Part shown: piece by piece, positions 33,886 to 43,723 of the stretch
Layout: each line of letters starts with the position of its first letter
Position numbering within the stretch: position 1 is the first letter of the stretch
Assembly: GCA_021463505.1 (NCBI GenBank)
Contig: JAJTYR010000001.1
Coordinates: forward strand, 1 to 64,000
Source: Burkholderiaceae bacterium
GTDB lineage: Bacteria; Pseudomonadota; Gammaproteobacteria; Burkholderiales; Burkholderiaceae_E
DNA: 64,000 nucleotides
Direction: 5' to 3'
Notes under the pieces: model-generated
Seen by the model: only the letters and a program-made list of their open reading frames with translations
Databases searched by the model: none
What the model was told of the DNA's origin: nothing
Translations under genes and position numbers: made by a program

Positions 33886-34910
33886 GTTGCTGTTCCTCCT
33901 CTGTCTCCATGGACGTTGGTCGATCTCGCTTTCAGCAGCGTCGCCAGCGTTTCGATGCCTGGAACGGGCACGCCCAGCGCACGAGCCAGCGCCCGCACGG
34001 CCAGAATGCCGTTGTCGATTTCGAGCGCGCGGCCGGCCCGCAGGTCCTGCAGGAACGACGGCTCGTGCTCGGGTGCACGGTCCGGACGGGTCATCTGCTC
34101 CGGGTCCGCGTCCAGTTCGATCCCCAGTGCCCGGCCCGTTTCGAGGATCTCCGCCATGACGTGGATGACGAGGTTCCGCGTTTCGGGATCCGCGCAAGTC
34201 GCGTGAACGGTGCGCTCGCAGATCGTGGCGACTGCGGCGATGCCTGCGTTGACGAGCAACTTCGCCCAGAGCTGGCTGCGAATCGTGGTCGAGACCGCGA
34301 CGCCGTAGCCGCCCTTGCGGGCGATCGACGCGATCTGCTCGATCGGCTCGTCCAGGTGGCCATCCGGATAGCCCAGGCACAGCGCGTTCTCACCCGGCGT
34401 CGTGCCGGCCACCACGCCGGGAGCGATGGTCTGTCCACCCAGGTGGACGACGCAGGCAATCCAGCGGTCCTTCGGGATGCGCCAGGTGTGCGCCGAGTCC
34501 AGACAGGCGGCGAGCTCCGGTGTCCGTTGCACCGGCAGCCCATGCAGGAACCACCACGGCAACCCGTTCATCGCAAACACTGCACGCGTCGCGTCGGTGA
34601 GCAGCGGTGCTGCGGCGTCCAGCGATTCGCGCAGATCCCGCGCCTTGACCGAAAAGACGACGACGTCCTGCGGACCGAGCGTCAGCGGCGCGTCGGAGGC
34701 GGGCAGGCGGGCCCGGATCTCCGCCTGTCCGGGCATCCTGAGGACGAGGCCATGCGCCTGGATCCCGGCGAGATGGGTGCCGCGGGCCACGACGCAGACT
34801 GCGGCCCCGGTCTGTGCCAGCCGGACCGCAATCTGTCCTCCGATCGCGCCCGCCCCGAACACGCAGACGCGGGGTGGCTCAGCCAGGCGCTCGACAGCAC
34901 CCATCGACAT
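33882..34910 (-). CDS. 2-dehydropantoate 2-reductase-family protein (ApbA/PanE-like)
   Basis: A 342-residue NADPH-dependent reductase of the PanE family. Cofactor binding is at VCVFGAGAIGGQIAVRLAQTG near residues 15-35, then VVFSVKARDL near 105, GVVAGTTPGE, and the C-terminal catalytic region SQLWAKLLVNAGIAAVATIC with the conserved Lys and Asn, followed by RALEIDNGILAVRALARALGVPVPG. Burkholderiales carry many PanE paralogues in catabolic clusters that act on other 2-ketoacids, so a role in pantothenate synthesis is not assumed here. It is the first gene of the leftward four-gene cluster, downstream of the LuxR regulator. Confidence 0.85.
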   Translation of the reverse strand: MSMGAVERLAEPPRVCVFGAGAIGGQIAVRLAQTGAAVCVVARGTHLAGIQAHGLVLRMPGQAEIRARLPASDAPLTLGPQDVVVFSVKARDLRESLDAAAPLLTDATRAVFAMNGLPWWFLHGLPVQRTPELAACLDSAHTWRIPKDRWIACVVHLGGQTIAPGVVAGTTPGENALCLGYPDGHLDEPIEQIASIARKGGYGVAVSTTIRSQLWAKLLVNAGIAAVATICERTVHATCADPETRNLVIHVMAEILETGRALGIELDADPEQMTRPDRAPEHEPSFLQDLRAGRALEIDNGILAVRALARALGVPVPGIETLATLLKARSTNVHGDRGGTAT

Positions 34911-34923
34911 CGCTCTCCGCTTG

Positions 34924-34946
34924 CAGGCCGGCGAGATGCCGGCCTG
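34924..34946 (-). terminator. Perfect hairpin between LuxR regulator and catabolic operon
   Basis: caggccggc, a five-base loop gagat and gccggcctg form a perfect 9-bp stem in the 47-base gap between the LuxR stop and the PanE-like start. There is no T-tract on either strand, so a strict intrinsic terminator is unsupported. It may attenuate read-through from the regulator gene or act as an operator dyad in front of the operon. Confidence 0.45.
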
Positions 34947-34957
34947 TCCTGCGAAGA

Positions 34958-35827
34958 CTAGTCGTCACTGCGGGTGTGCGTATATCCCCGATATTTGGGA
35001 CAAAACGAAGAAAGTGCCGGTGATGTGAGCGCCGCCCAGCGCGCGCTCAGCGCCTTTCCGTTCGAAGCATCGAGTTTCTCGCCCGCTCGCTTGCGCAGCG
35101 TGACGACCGTGTTCGGCTGGATCTTCAGGCGAGCGGCGATCTCCTTCGACGAATGCCCCGCGGCCACCAGTTCGGTGACCTGCGCCTCCCGCGCGCTCAA
35201 TCTGCCGATGCCGCACACGTCGGCCTGCGTACACTCGGGGTTCAAGGCACCGTACTTGAGCTTCGCTGCTGCGCCCAGCACAGCCAGGACACCGAGCATC
35301 GCGTGCGATTCCTCCTGCGCAAAAGGTGCCGTGCCGTGGACACGGTAGAGATTCACGGCCAGCCAATGCGACGGTCTGGACGCCTCGGCGACCATCGGCA
35401 CGAGGATCGACAGCCGGTCGATGACGTTGCAGCGTTCATAGCAGTTCCGCAGGTAGTTGCGATTGTCGATGTCGTGACAGCCCTGCTGGAACAGGGTCAG
35501 GTGACCCGGGCTGGCACCCCGGCGGTCGATGAACGTGCTGAGGGCGTCGAAGCGATGCCAGGAGTGCATGTACTCCAGCCCCACTTCGACCGGGAACGGC
35601 CGTGGCGACAGGCTCGCTTCGCACGCCAGGCGCGGGGGGCGCTTCGGCCGCAACGAGAAGACTGCGCAGTGCTGCGCGGGAAAGACCGGTTCGATCAATC
35701 GCAGCATCGCGGCAGGCAACGCCGTGGAATCGGACGCAGGAAGCTGCTCGAAGAGAAAGGCCACCGATTCGGACGGCAGCGACGCGGCACCGTTGCCCGG
35801 CGGTACTGTGATCGTCTGATGCCACAT
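34958..35827 (-). CDS. LuxR-family transcriptional regulator
   Basis: A 289-residue regulator. The C-terminal LuxR helix-turn-helix is clear: LSAREAQVTELVAAGHSSKEIAARLKIQPNTV near residues 212-243, with a Thr-Leu-Arg-Lys in place of the more usual H-V-x-N-I continuation. The N-terminal 200 residues form a ligand- or signal-sensing region with no motif I can name (GLEYMHSWHRFDALSTFIDR, SILVPMVAEASRP); it lacks a receiver-domain aspartate pattern and the AHL-receptor Trp/Tyr signature. It is co-directional with and just upstream of the PanE-Bug-AprA-GltD cluster, so it probably controls that cluster in response to its substrate. Confidence 0.85.
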   Translation of the reverse strand: MWHQTITVPPGNGAASLPSESVAFLFEQLPASDSTALPAAMLRLIEPVFPAQHCAVFSLRPKRPPRLACEASLSPRPFPVEVGLEYMHSWHRFDALSTFIDRRGASPGHLTLFQQGCHDIDNRNYLRNCYERCNVIDRLSILVPMVAEASRPSHWLAVNLYRVHGTAPFAQEESHAMLGVLAVLGAAAKLKYGALNPECTQADVCGIGRLSAREAQVTELVAAGHSSKEIAARLKIQPNTVVTLRKRAGEKLDASNGKALSARWAALTSPALSSFCPKYRGYTHTRSDD

Positions 35828-35911
35828 GGTCTTCGTCTGGACGTTGGCCCGGCACGCTCGCGCATGATAGCGCCCCGGGGGTCCGGTCGGACAGCCGTCA
35901 GAACGTCGAAA

Positions 35912-37006
<1,095 letters not shown>

Positions 37007-37021
37007 GCATTTCCCTTCGGG

Positions 37022-37750
37022 TCAATCGGCGGCGCCAGCCGGTCCGGGCGCCTGCCGGGCCAGTGTCGCGAGCGAGCGGGCGTAATGGTAGGCAATCTGC
37101 GCCTCGCCGTAGCGGTGTTTCGCCCCCGCAGGGCAGGCGAGGCGCGCGAGGCATCGGTCGCGGCAACTCGAACCGGTCGCCAGCCGCCAGCCCGAGCAGG
37201 CTGCGAGGTCGAACCCGTCGTGCAGCGCGCGCGGCGGACAGGCATCGACGCACGGTCGATCCCGGCAGCGCTCGCAAGGCGAGGTGCTGGCGAACGGCTC
37301 GGTGGGTGCCAGGCCGGTGTCGGCCAGCAGCGCCGCACGGTACGCGAACCAGCTGCCCCAGGCTGCGTTCACGCCCACCATGAACGGCGAAGGCTGGTGC
37401 CAGCCGGCGAGCCTGCCCAGGCGCTGCAGTGCAACGAGACGCTCGCCGGGGTAGAGCCATTCGTGCCGCACGCCCGGGAAGCGCCGATCGAGCCACGCGG
37501 CGACGCGTGCGCGGGTGAACGCGTCCAGCGGGTGCGCGCCGCGCAATCCGTTCGCGGTCGCATGCTGCCAGAAATCCGGGCCCAGGTTCCCGATCAGGAC
37601 CAGTTGCCGGTAGCACGCCTGCGCATCGGCCGCGAGCGAACCTCGCAGGTCTTCGGGCAGCCGTTGGACGTCGAAGACCGCCTGCAGGTTCAGGCCGCAG
37701 GCATCGAGTTCGGCGAAGACCGGATCCGGCCCGCGGTTGGGAGGGTTCAT
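37022..37750 (-). CDS. Small Fe-S protein related to the QueG ferredoxin region
   Basis: A 242-residue cytoplasmic protein. The N-terminal half has no motif I recognise but contains a QueG-like stretch (LVLIGNLGPDFWQH, then VNAAWGSWFAYRAALLADTGL). The C-terminal part has two cysteine clusters: CERCRDRPCVDACP near 163-176 and, after ACSGWRL, CRDRCLARLACP near 200-212, which together could bind two [4Fe-4S] centres. It is far shorter than epoxyqueuosine reductase and lacks its cobalamin-binding part. The ATG at 37750 was preferred to a TTG five codons upstream. It sits just upstream of ychF on the same strand; function unknown. Confidence 0.7.
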   Translation of the reverse strand: MNPPNRGPDPVFAELDACGLNLQAVFDVQRLPEDLRGSLAADAQACYRQLVLIGNLGPDFWQHATANGLRGAHPLDAFTRARVAAWLDRRFPGVRHEWLYPGERLVALQRLGRLAGWHQPSPFMVGVNAAWGSWFAYRAALLADTGLAPTEPFASTSPCERCRDRPCVDACPPRALHDGFDLAACSGWRLATGSSCRDRCLARLACPAGAKHRYGEAQIAYHYARSLATLARQAPGPAGAAD

Positions 37751-37818
37751 CGAAGTGGCGGGCAAATCGGCATTGTCGCAGTTTGCGCAATCCGCCGGCT
37801 GTGCCTACGCTTGCGGAC

Positions 37819-38739
37819 ATGCCCGCATCGCTGGAAGGAAAGCTGGTCGTCGCGATCTCCTCGCGCGCGGTGTTCGACTTCGAGGAGGAGAACCGCGTCT
37901 TCGAGCGCGACGACGACGCGGCGTACATGGCGCTGCAGCGCGAACGCCTCGACGTGTGTGCGCAGCCCGGCGTGGCCTGGGCGCTGGTGCGCAAGCTGCT
38001 GCAGTTCGATCCACCCGATCGTGCCGAGCGCGAGCGACGCGTCGAAGTGGTGGTGGTTTCACGCAACGACCCGGTCAGCGGCCTGCGCGTGTTTCGCTCG
38101 GCGCAGCAGGCCGGCCTGCGACTCGGGCGCGGCGTGTTCACCCGCGGGCGTGCGCCCTGGCGCTACCTTGCGCCGCTGAAGGCGAACCTCTTCCTGTCGG
38201 CCAATGCCGACGACGTCGGCGCGGCCCTCGACGCCGGCATTCCGGCAGCGCGGGTATTCCCCGAGTCGGTCAAGGCCTCCGAGTCGCATCCCGACGAGAT
38301 CCGCATCGCGTTCGACGGCGACGCAGTGCTCTTTTCGGACGAATCCGAGCGCGTGTTCCAGGCCGACGGCCTCGATGCATTCCAGCGCCACGAAGCCGAC
38401 CGCGTCGCGCTGCCGCTGCCCCCGGGGCCGTTCAAGCCGCTGCTGGAGGCCTTGCACCGCTTGCAGCGCGCCGACGCGGGCGCCGGCGCACCGGTGCGCA
38501 TCCGCACCGCGCTGGTCACCGCGCGCAGCGCGCCGGCGCACGAGCGCGCGATCCGCACGCTGATGCACTGGGGCATCGAAGTGGACGAGGCGATGTTTCT
38601 CGGCGGACTCGCCAAGGGGCCGTTCCTGAACGAGTTCGAACCGGACTTCTTCTTCGACGACCAGACCGGCCACTGCGAGTCGGCGTCGCGCTACGGGCCG
38701 GCGGGCCACGTCCCGGCCGGGATCGCCAACGGACGCTGA
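37819..38739 (+). CDS. 5'-nucleotidase, cN-I (PF06189) family
   Basis: A 306-residue protein of the cytosolic 5'-nucleotidase I family, hydrolysing nucleoside 5'-monophosphates. Recognisable blocks are LVVAISSRAVFDFEEENRVF (the HAD-like motif I region), VEVVVVSRNDPVSGLRVFRS, LFLSANADDVGAALDAGIPAA, IRIAFDGDAVLFSDESERVF with the acidic catalytic residues, VRIRTALVTARSAPAHERAI, HWGIEVDEAMFLGGLAKGPFL and DFFFDDQTGHCESA. The ATG at 37819 is the first start that gives the family N-terminus; GTG at 37801 is an alternative. It diverges from the Fe-S protein gene. Confidence 0.9.
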   Translation: MPASLEGKLVVAISSRAVFDFEEENRVFERDDDAAYMALQRERLDVCAQPGVAWALVRKLLQFDPPDRAERERRVEVVVVSRNDPVSGLRVFRSAQQAGLRLGRGVFTRGRAPWRYLAPLKANLFLSANADDVGAALDAGIPAARVFPESVKASESHPDEIRIAFDGDAVLFSDESERVFQADGLDAFQRHEADRVALPLPPGPFKPLLEALHRLQRADAGAGAPVRIRTALVTARSAPAHERAIRTLMHWGIEVDEAMFLGGLAKGPFLNEFEPDFFFDDQTGHCESASRYGPAGHVPAGIANGR

Positions 38740-38958
38740 TGCGAGTGGCAGGTCGCGCGCATCGGTGGCTCATGCGCGCAACGCCCGGCGGGCCGGCCAT
38801 CGGTACGCGCAAGCCTTCTGGCGCGTCAACCACTATGCAGGCTGATCCGTAAAGGCATATAAAGAACAAAAGAACGACAGGAGGTCCGGAAACCGGAGAC
38901 AGAAGCCTGACGGCGCCGCCGCGGCGGATCTGCGCGGCGCCAGTGGCAGGAGGTGAGC

Positions 38959-40881
38959 ATGACGATCTTCGCCCGCTACCAGAGCCGCTACGAGGCGGCC
39001 CAGGAAGAGGAGATGTCGGTCCGGGAATACCTGGAGCTGTGCCGCGGCAACGCAGCAGCCTACGCCAGCGTCGCCGAGCGGATGCTGATGGCGATCGGCG
39101 AGCCCGAACTGGTCGACACCCGGCTCGATCCGCGCCGCTCGCGGATCTTCGCCAACAAGATGCTGAAGATCTATCCCGCCTTTGCCGACTTCTACGGCAT
39201 GGAAGAGGTGATCGAGAACATCGTCTCCTACTTCCGCCACGCGGCGCAGGGGCTGGAGGAGAAAAAGCAGATCCTGTACCTGCTGGGGCCGGTCGGCGGC
39301 GGCAAGAGCTCGCTGGCCGAGAAGCTGAAGTCGCTGATCGAGCAGGTGCCGTTCTACGCGATCCAGGGCTCGCCAGTGCACGAGTCGCCGCTCGGGCTGT
39401 TTCGCCCGGACGAGGACGCGGCGATCCTCGAGGAAGACTACGGCATCCCGCGCCGGTACCTGTCGACGATCATGAGCCCGTGGGCGGTGAAGCGGCTGCA
39501 CGAATTCGGCGGCGACATCACGAAGTTCCGCGTCGTGAAACTGCGCCCGTCGGTGCTCGCGCAGCTCGCGGTGTCGAAGACCGAGCCCGGCGACGAGAAC
39601 AACCAGGACATCTCGTCGCTGGTCGGCAAGGTCGACATCCGCAAGCTCGAAACCTGGTCGCAGAACGACCCGGACTGCTACAGCTATTCCGGCGGCCTGT
39701 GTCTGGCCAACCGTGGCGTGCTCGAGTTCGTCGAGATGTTCAAGGCCCCGATCAAGGTGCTGCATCCGCTGCTCACCGCGACCCAGGAAGGCAACTACAA
39801 GGGCACCGAGGGCTTCGGGGCCATCCCGTTCGACGGCCTGGTCCTCGCGCACTCGAACGAGGCCGAGTGGCTGTCGTTTCGCAACAACCGCAACAACGAG
39901 GCGTTCCTCGACCGCATCTACATCGTCAAGGTGCCGTATTCGCTGCGCGTGACCGACGAGATGCGCATCTACCAGAAACTGCTGGTCAATTCGTCGCTTT
40001 CGCAGGCGCCGTGCGCCCCCGACACGCTGCGGATGATGGCGCAGTTCTCGGTGCTGTCGCGAATCAAGGAGCCCGAGAACTCGTCGATCTACTCCAAGAT
40101 GCGCGTCTACGACGGCGAGAACCTCAAGGACACCGATCCGAAGGCCAGGAGCTACCAGGAGTACCGCGACTACGCCGGCGTCGACGAAGGCATGACCGGG
40201 CTGTCGACGCGCTTCGCATTCAAGATCCTGTCGCGGGTGTTCAACTTCGACCACCGCGAGGTCGCGGCCAATCCGGTGCACCTGATGTACGTGCTCGAGC
40301 AGCAGATCGGCCAGGAGCAGTATCCGCCCGAGGTCGAGGAGAAGTACCTGCGCTTCATCAAGGAGTTCCTGTCGCCGCGCTACGCCGAATTCATCGGCAA
40401 GGAGATCCAGACCGCCTACCTCGAGAGCTATTCCGAGTACGGCCAGAACATCTTCGACCGCTACGTCACCTATGCCGACTTCTGGATCCAGGATCAGGAG
40501 TACCGCGACCCGCACACCGGCGAGATCCTCGACCGGCGCGCGCTGAACGACGAACTCGAGAAGATCGAGAAGCCGGCAGGCATCTCCAATCCGAAGGATT
40601 TCCGCAACGAGGTCGTCAACTTCGTGCTGCGCGCGCGCGCTTCGCGCGACGGCAAGAGCCCGTCGTGGACCAGTTACGAGAAGCTGCGCGCGGTGATCGA
40701 GAAGAAGATGTTCTCGAACACCGAGGAGCTGCTGCCGGTCATCTCCTTCAATGCCAAGGCGAGCGCCGACGAACAGAAGAAGCACCAGGATTTCGTCGAT
40801 CGCATGATCGCCCGCGGCTACACCGAAAAGCAGGTCCGGCTGCTGTGCGAGTGGTACCTGCGGGTGAGGAAGTCGTCGTGA
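38959..40881 (+). CDS. yeaG: PrkA-family serine protein kinase (YeaG)
   Basis: A 640-residue AAA+-type kinase homologous to Bacillus PrkA and E. coli YeaG. The P-loop is LLGPVGGGKSSLAEKLK near residue 110; later come GLCLANRGVLEFVEMFKAP, ATQEGNYKGTEGFGAIPFDGL and SNEAEWLSFRNNRNNEAFLDRIY. The C-terminal PrkA domain contains RFAFKILSRVFNFD, KEFLSPRYAEFIGKEIQTAYLESYSEYGQNIFDRY and SYEKLRAVIEKKMFSNTEELLPVI. An excellent caggaggtgagc site precedes the ATG. A 219-base upstream gap has an AT-rich patch with tataaa at 38858 that may hold the promoter. It heads the conserved PrkA-YeaH-SpoVR trio linked to starvation and stress survival. Confidence 0.97.
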   Translation: MTIFARYQSRYEAAQEEEMSVREYLELCRGNAAAYASVAERMLMAIGEPELVDTRLDPRRSRIFANKMLKIYPAFADFYGMEEVIENIVSYFRHAAQGLEEKKQILYLLGPVGGGKSSLAEKLKSLIEQVPFYAIQGSPVHESPLGLFRPDEDAAILEEDYGIPRRYLSTIMSPWAVKRLHEFGGDITKFRVVKLRPSVLAQLAVSKTEPGDENNQDISSLVGKVDIRKLETWSQNDPDCYSYSGGLCLANRGVLEFVEMFKAPIKVLHPLLTATQEGNYKGTEGFGAIPFDGLVLAHSNEAEWLSFRNNRNNEAFLDRIYIVKVPYSLRVTDEMRIYQKLLVNSSLSQAPCAPDTLRMMAQFSVLSRIKEPENSSIYSKMRVYDGENLKDTDPKARSYQEYRDYAGVDEGMTGLSTRFAFKILSRVFNFDHREVAANPVHLMYVLEQQIGQEQYPPEVEEKYLRFIKEFLSPRYAEFIGKEIQTAYLESYSEYGQNIFDRYVTYADFWIQDQEYRDPHTGEILDRRALNDELEKIEKPAGISNPKDFRNEVVNFVLRARASRDGKSPSWTSYEKLRAVIEKKMFSNTEELLPVISFNAKASADEQKKHQDFVDRMIARGYTEKQVRLLCEWYLRVRKSS

Positions 40882-40888
40882 GGCCGTG

Positions 40889-42169
40889 ATGCTGCGCATC
40901 GTCGACCGGCGCTTCGACAGCCGCAACCGCAGCTCGGTCAATCGCAGCCGCTTCATCCGCCGCTTCAAGGCGCAGATTCGCAGGGCAGTCGCCGACGCCG
41001 TCTCGAAGCGCGGCATCCGCGACCTGGAGAACGGCGAAAAGATCGGCATCCCGGGGCGCGACATCGCCGAGCCGCAGTTCACTCACGGCAGCGGCGGCGT
41101 GCGCGAGTACGTGCACCCGGGAAACGACCGCTTCGCCGCCGGCGACGAGTTCGAGCGGCCGCAGCAGGGCGAAGGCGGGCCGGGGCGCGGCCCGGCCAGC
41201 AACGAGGGCGAGGGGCTCGACGACTTCGCGTTCACGCTCACCCGGGACGAATTCCTCGACATCTTCTTCGACGAACTGGCGCTGCCCAACCTGCTGAAAC
41301 GCCAGCTCGCGCACATCGAGCAGACCCGGCGGGTGCGCGCCGGCTACACCCAGAGCGGCGTTCCCACCAACATCAGCCTGACGCGCACGATGCGCGGCGC
41401 GGCGGGCCGGCGCGTCGCGGCGGGCGGGCCTTACGGCCGCAGGCTGCGCGAGCTCGAAGACGAACTCGCGCGGCTGGTGGCGATGCGCGGCTGCGCAGAT
41501 CCGCAGGTCGAGGCGTTGCGCCAGGAGATCGCCCGGCTGAAGGCGAGGATCGAGACGATTCCGTTCATCGACTCCTTCGACCTGCGCTACCGGCACCGCG
41601 TGCGCGTGCCCGAGCCGACGACGCAGGCGGTGATGTTCTGCATCATGGACGTCTCGGGATCGATGGACGAGGAGCGCAAGAGCCTGGCCAAGCGCTTCTT
41701 CATGCTGCTCTACCTGTTCCTCGACCGCAACTACGAGCGCATCGACGTGGTCTTCATCCGGCACCACACGGTGGCCAGCGAGGTCGACGAGGCGGAGTTC
41801 TTCGGTTCGCGCGAAACCGGCGGCACGGTGGTGTCCAGCGCGCTCGAGCTCGCACGCGACATCATCCGCCAGCGCTACGCCTCCAGCCTGTGGAACGTCT
41901 ACGTCGCGCAGGCCTCGGACGGCGACAACTGGAACGACGATTCGCCGCTGTGCCGCAGGCTGATCGACGAGTCGATCCTGCCGCTATGTCAGTATTTCGC
42001 GTACGTCGAGATCAGCCAGGGCGAGCCGCAGAACCTGTGGCGCGAGTACGAGAAGCTGCAGGCGGCGCACCCGGGGCGCTTCGCGATGCAGCGCATCGGC
42101 TCGGCCGCCGACATCTACCCGGTGTTCCGCGAGCTGTTCCGCAAGCGCAGCATGGCGGGTGCGGCATGA
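40889..42169 (+). CDS. yeaH: YeaH/YhbH (DUF444) protein
   Basis: A 426-residue protein always found with PrkA. The N-terminus is NRSSVNRSRFIRRFKAQIRRAVADAV; a glycine/glutamate-rich linker (GEGGPGRGPASNEGEG) follows; the C-terminal half is a von Willebrand A-like domain with the MIDAS sequence FCIMDVSGSMDEERKSLAKRF. RHHTVASEVDEAEFFGSRETGGTVVSSAL is strongly conserved in the family. The ATG at 40889 follows gtgagg; a GTG one codon earlier is possible. It starts seven bases after the PrkA stop. Its role is probably as a scaffold or partner of the kinase. Confidence 0.96.
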   Translation: MLRIVDRRFDSRNRSSVNRSRFIRRFKAQIRRAVADAVSKRGIRDLENGEKIGIPGRDIAEPQFTHGSGGVREYVHPGNDRFAAGDEFERPQQGEGGPGRGPASNEGEGLDDFAFTLTRDEFLDIFFDELALPNLLKRQLAHIEQTRRVRAGYTQSGVPTNISLTRTMRGAAGRRVAAGGPYGRRLRELEDELARLVAMRGCADPQVEALRQEIARLKARIETIPFIDSFDLRYRHRVRVPEPTTQAVMFCIMDVSGSMDEERKSLAKRFFMLLYLFLDRNYERIDVVFIRHHTVASEVDEAEFFGSRETGGTVVSSALELARDIIRQRYASSLWNVYVAQASDGDNWNDDSPLCRRLIDESILPLCQYFAYVEISQGEPQNLWREYEKLQAAHPGRFAMQRIGSAADIYPVFRELFRKRSMAGAA

Positions 42170-43689
42170 TGGCGCGGCAGGTCACGGCCCTTCCAGACAG
42201 CTCCGAGTGGAGCTTCGAGGCGATCGAGCGCTACGACGAAGCGATCGGCGGGACTGCGCAGCGCTACGGGCTGGACGTCTATCCGCACCTGATCGAGATC
42301 ATCAGCGCCGAGCAGATGATGGACGCCTACGCGTCCAGCGGCATGCCCGTGTACTACCACCACTGGTCGTTCGGCAAGCACTTCCTGGCGACCGAGAGCC
42401 GCTACCGGCGCGGTCAGATGGGGCTCGCCTACGAGATCGTCATCAACTCGAACCCGTGCATCGCCTACCTGATGGAGGAGAACACGCTCCCGATGCAGGC
42501 GCTGGTGATCGCGCACGCGGCCTACGGACACAACTCGTTCTTCAAGGGCAACCACCTGTTCCGGCAGTGGACCAGCGCCGACGCGATCATCGATTACCTG
42601 GTGTTCGCGCGCAACTACATCGCCGAATGCGAGGAGCGCCACGGCGAGGCGGCCGTCGAGCGGCTGGTCGACGCCTGCCACGCGCTGGTCAACCTGGGCG
42701 TCGACCGCTACCAGCGCGCGCCGCGGCTGTCGCTCGAGAAGGAGAAGTTGCGCCAGAAGGAGCGCGAGGAATACCTTCAGGCCCAGGTCAACGACCTGTG
42801 GCGCACGCTGCCTCCGGCCATGGACAGGACCGAGGAGAAGCGCGAGAAGCGCTGGCCCCCGGAGCCCGAGGAGAACCTGCTCTATTTCGTCGAGAAGCAC
42901 GCGCCGCTGCTCGAGCCGTGGCAGCGCGAGGTGGTGCGGATCATCCGCAAGATCGGCCAGTACTTCTACCCGCAACGGCAGACGCAGGTGATGAACGAGG
43001 GCTGGGCGACCTTCTGGCATTACACGCTGCTCAACACGATGTACGACGACGGCCTGCTGTCGGATGGCTTCATGCTCGAGTTCCTGCAGTCGCACACCAA
43101 CGTCGTCGCTCAGCCCGCGTACAACAGTCCGCACTATTCGGGGATCAACCCGTACGCGCTCGGCTTCTCGATGTGGCGCGACATCCGGCGCATCTGCGAG
43201 GCGCCGACCGACGAAGACCGGCAGTGGTTTCCCGACATCGCGGGCTCGGACTGGCGCGAGGCCTTCGACTTCGCCATGCGCAATTTCAAGGACGAGAGCT
43301 TCGTTGCCCAGTACCTGTCGCCGCGGCTGATGCGCGAATTCCGCCTCTTTGCCGTGCTCGATGACGACAGTCGCGAAAAACTGAAGATCGACGCGATCCA
43401 CGACGAGTCCGGTTACCGTGCGCTGCGCCAGTTGCTCTCGACCCAGTACGACCTGGGAAGTCGCGAGCCCGACATCCAGGTCTGGAACGTCGATCTGCAC
43501 GGCGATCGCTCGCTCACGCTGCGCCATTTCGTGCGCGAACGGCGCCCGCTCGCCGGATCCTCGTGCGAGGCGGTGCTCGGGCACCTCGCACACCTGTGGG
43601 GCTTCGCGGTGCGCCTCGAACGACAGGGGGCCGACGGCACCGTCGAACTCGCGGCCGGGCGCAGCGCACCGGCCCGGCAGAAGAACTGA
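42166..43689 (+). CDS. SpoVR family protein (YcgB)
   Basis: A 507-residue SpoVR homologue, found in many non-sporulating proteobacteria beside PrkA and YeaH. Family blocks are MPVYYHHWSFGKHFLATE, QMGLAYEIVINSNPCIAYLM, LVIAHAAYGHNSFFKGNHLF, REVVRIIRKIGQYFYPQRQT, MNEGWATFWHYTLLNTMYDDGL, FLQSHTNVV and INPYALGFSMWRDIRRICE. Several conserved His/Glu positions suggest a metal-binding or hydrolase-like core, but no activity is established. The ATG overlaps the YeaH stop (ATGA), indicating translational coupling. Presence of SpoVR does not imply sporulation. Confidence 0.96.
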   Translation: MMARQVTALPDSSEWSFEAIERYDEAIGGTAQRYGLDVYPHLIEIISAEQMMDAYASSGMPVYYHHWSFGKHFLATESRYRRGQMGLAYEIVINSNPCIAYLMEENTLPMQALVIAHAAYGHNSFFKGNHLFRQWTSADAIIDYLVFARNYIAECEERHGEAAVERLVDACHALVNLGVDRYQRAPRLSLEKEKLRQKEREEYLQAQVNDLWRTLPPAMDRTEEKREKRWPPEPEENLLYFVEKHAPLLEPWQREVVRIIRKIGQYFYPQRQTQVMNEGWATFWHYTLLNTMYDDGLLSDGFMLEFLQSHTNVVAQPAYNSPHYSGINPYALGFSMWRDIRRICEAPTDEDRQWFPDIAGSDWREAFDFAMRNFKDESFVAQYLSPRLMREFRLFAVLDDDSREKLKIDAIHDESGYRALRQLLSTQYDLGSREPDIQVWNVDLHGDRSLTLRHFVRERRPLAGSSCEAVLGHLAHLWGFAVRLERQGADGTVELAAGRSAPARQKN

Positions 43690-43723
43690 AGGGTCGCCGG
43701 GCCGCGGGCTTCCAGGCGCCGGC

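Noticed and set aside
38959-43689. Sporulation locus
   Set aside because: SpoVR and PrkA names come from Bacillus; the trio is common in non-sporulating proteobacteria and no other sporulation genes are present.
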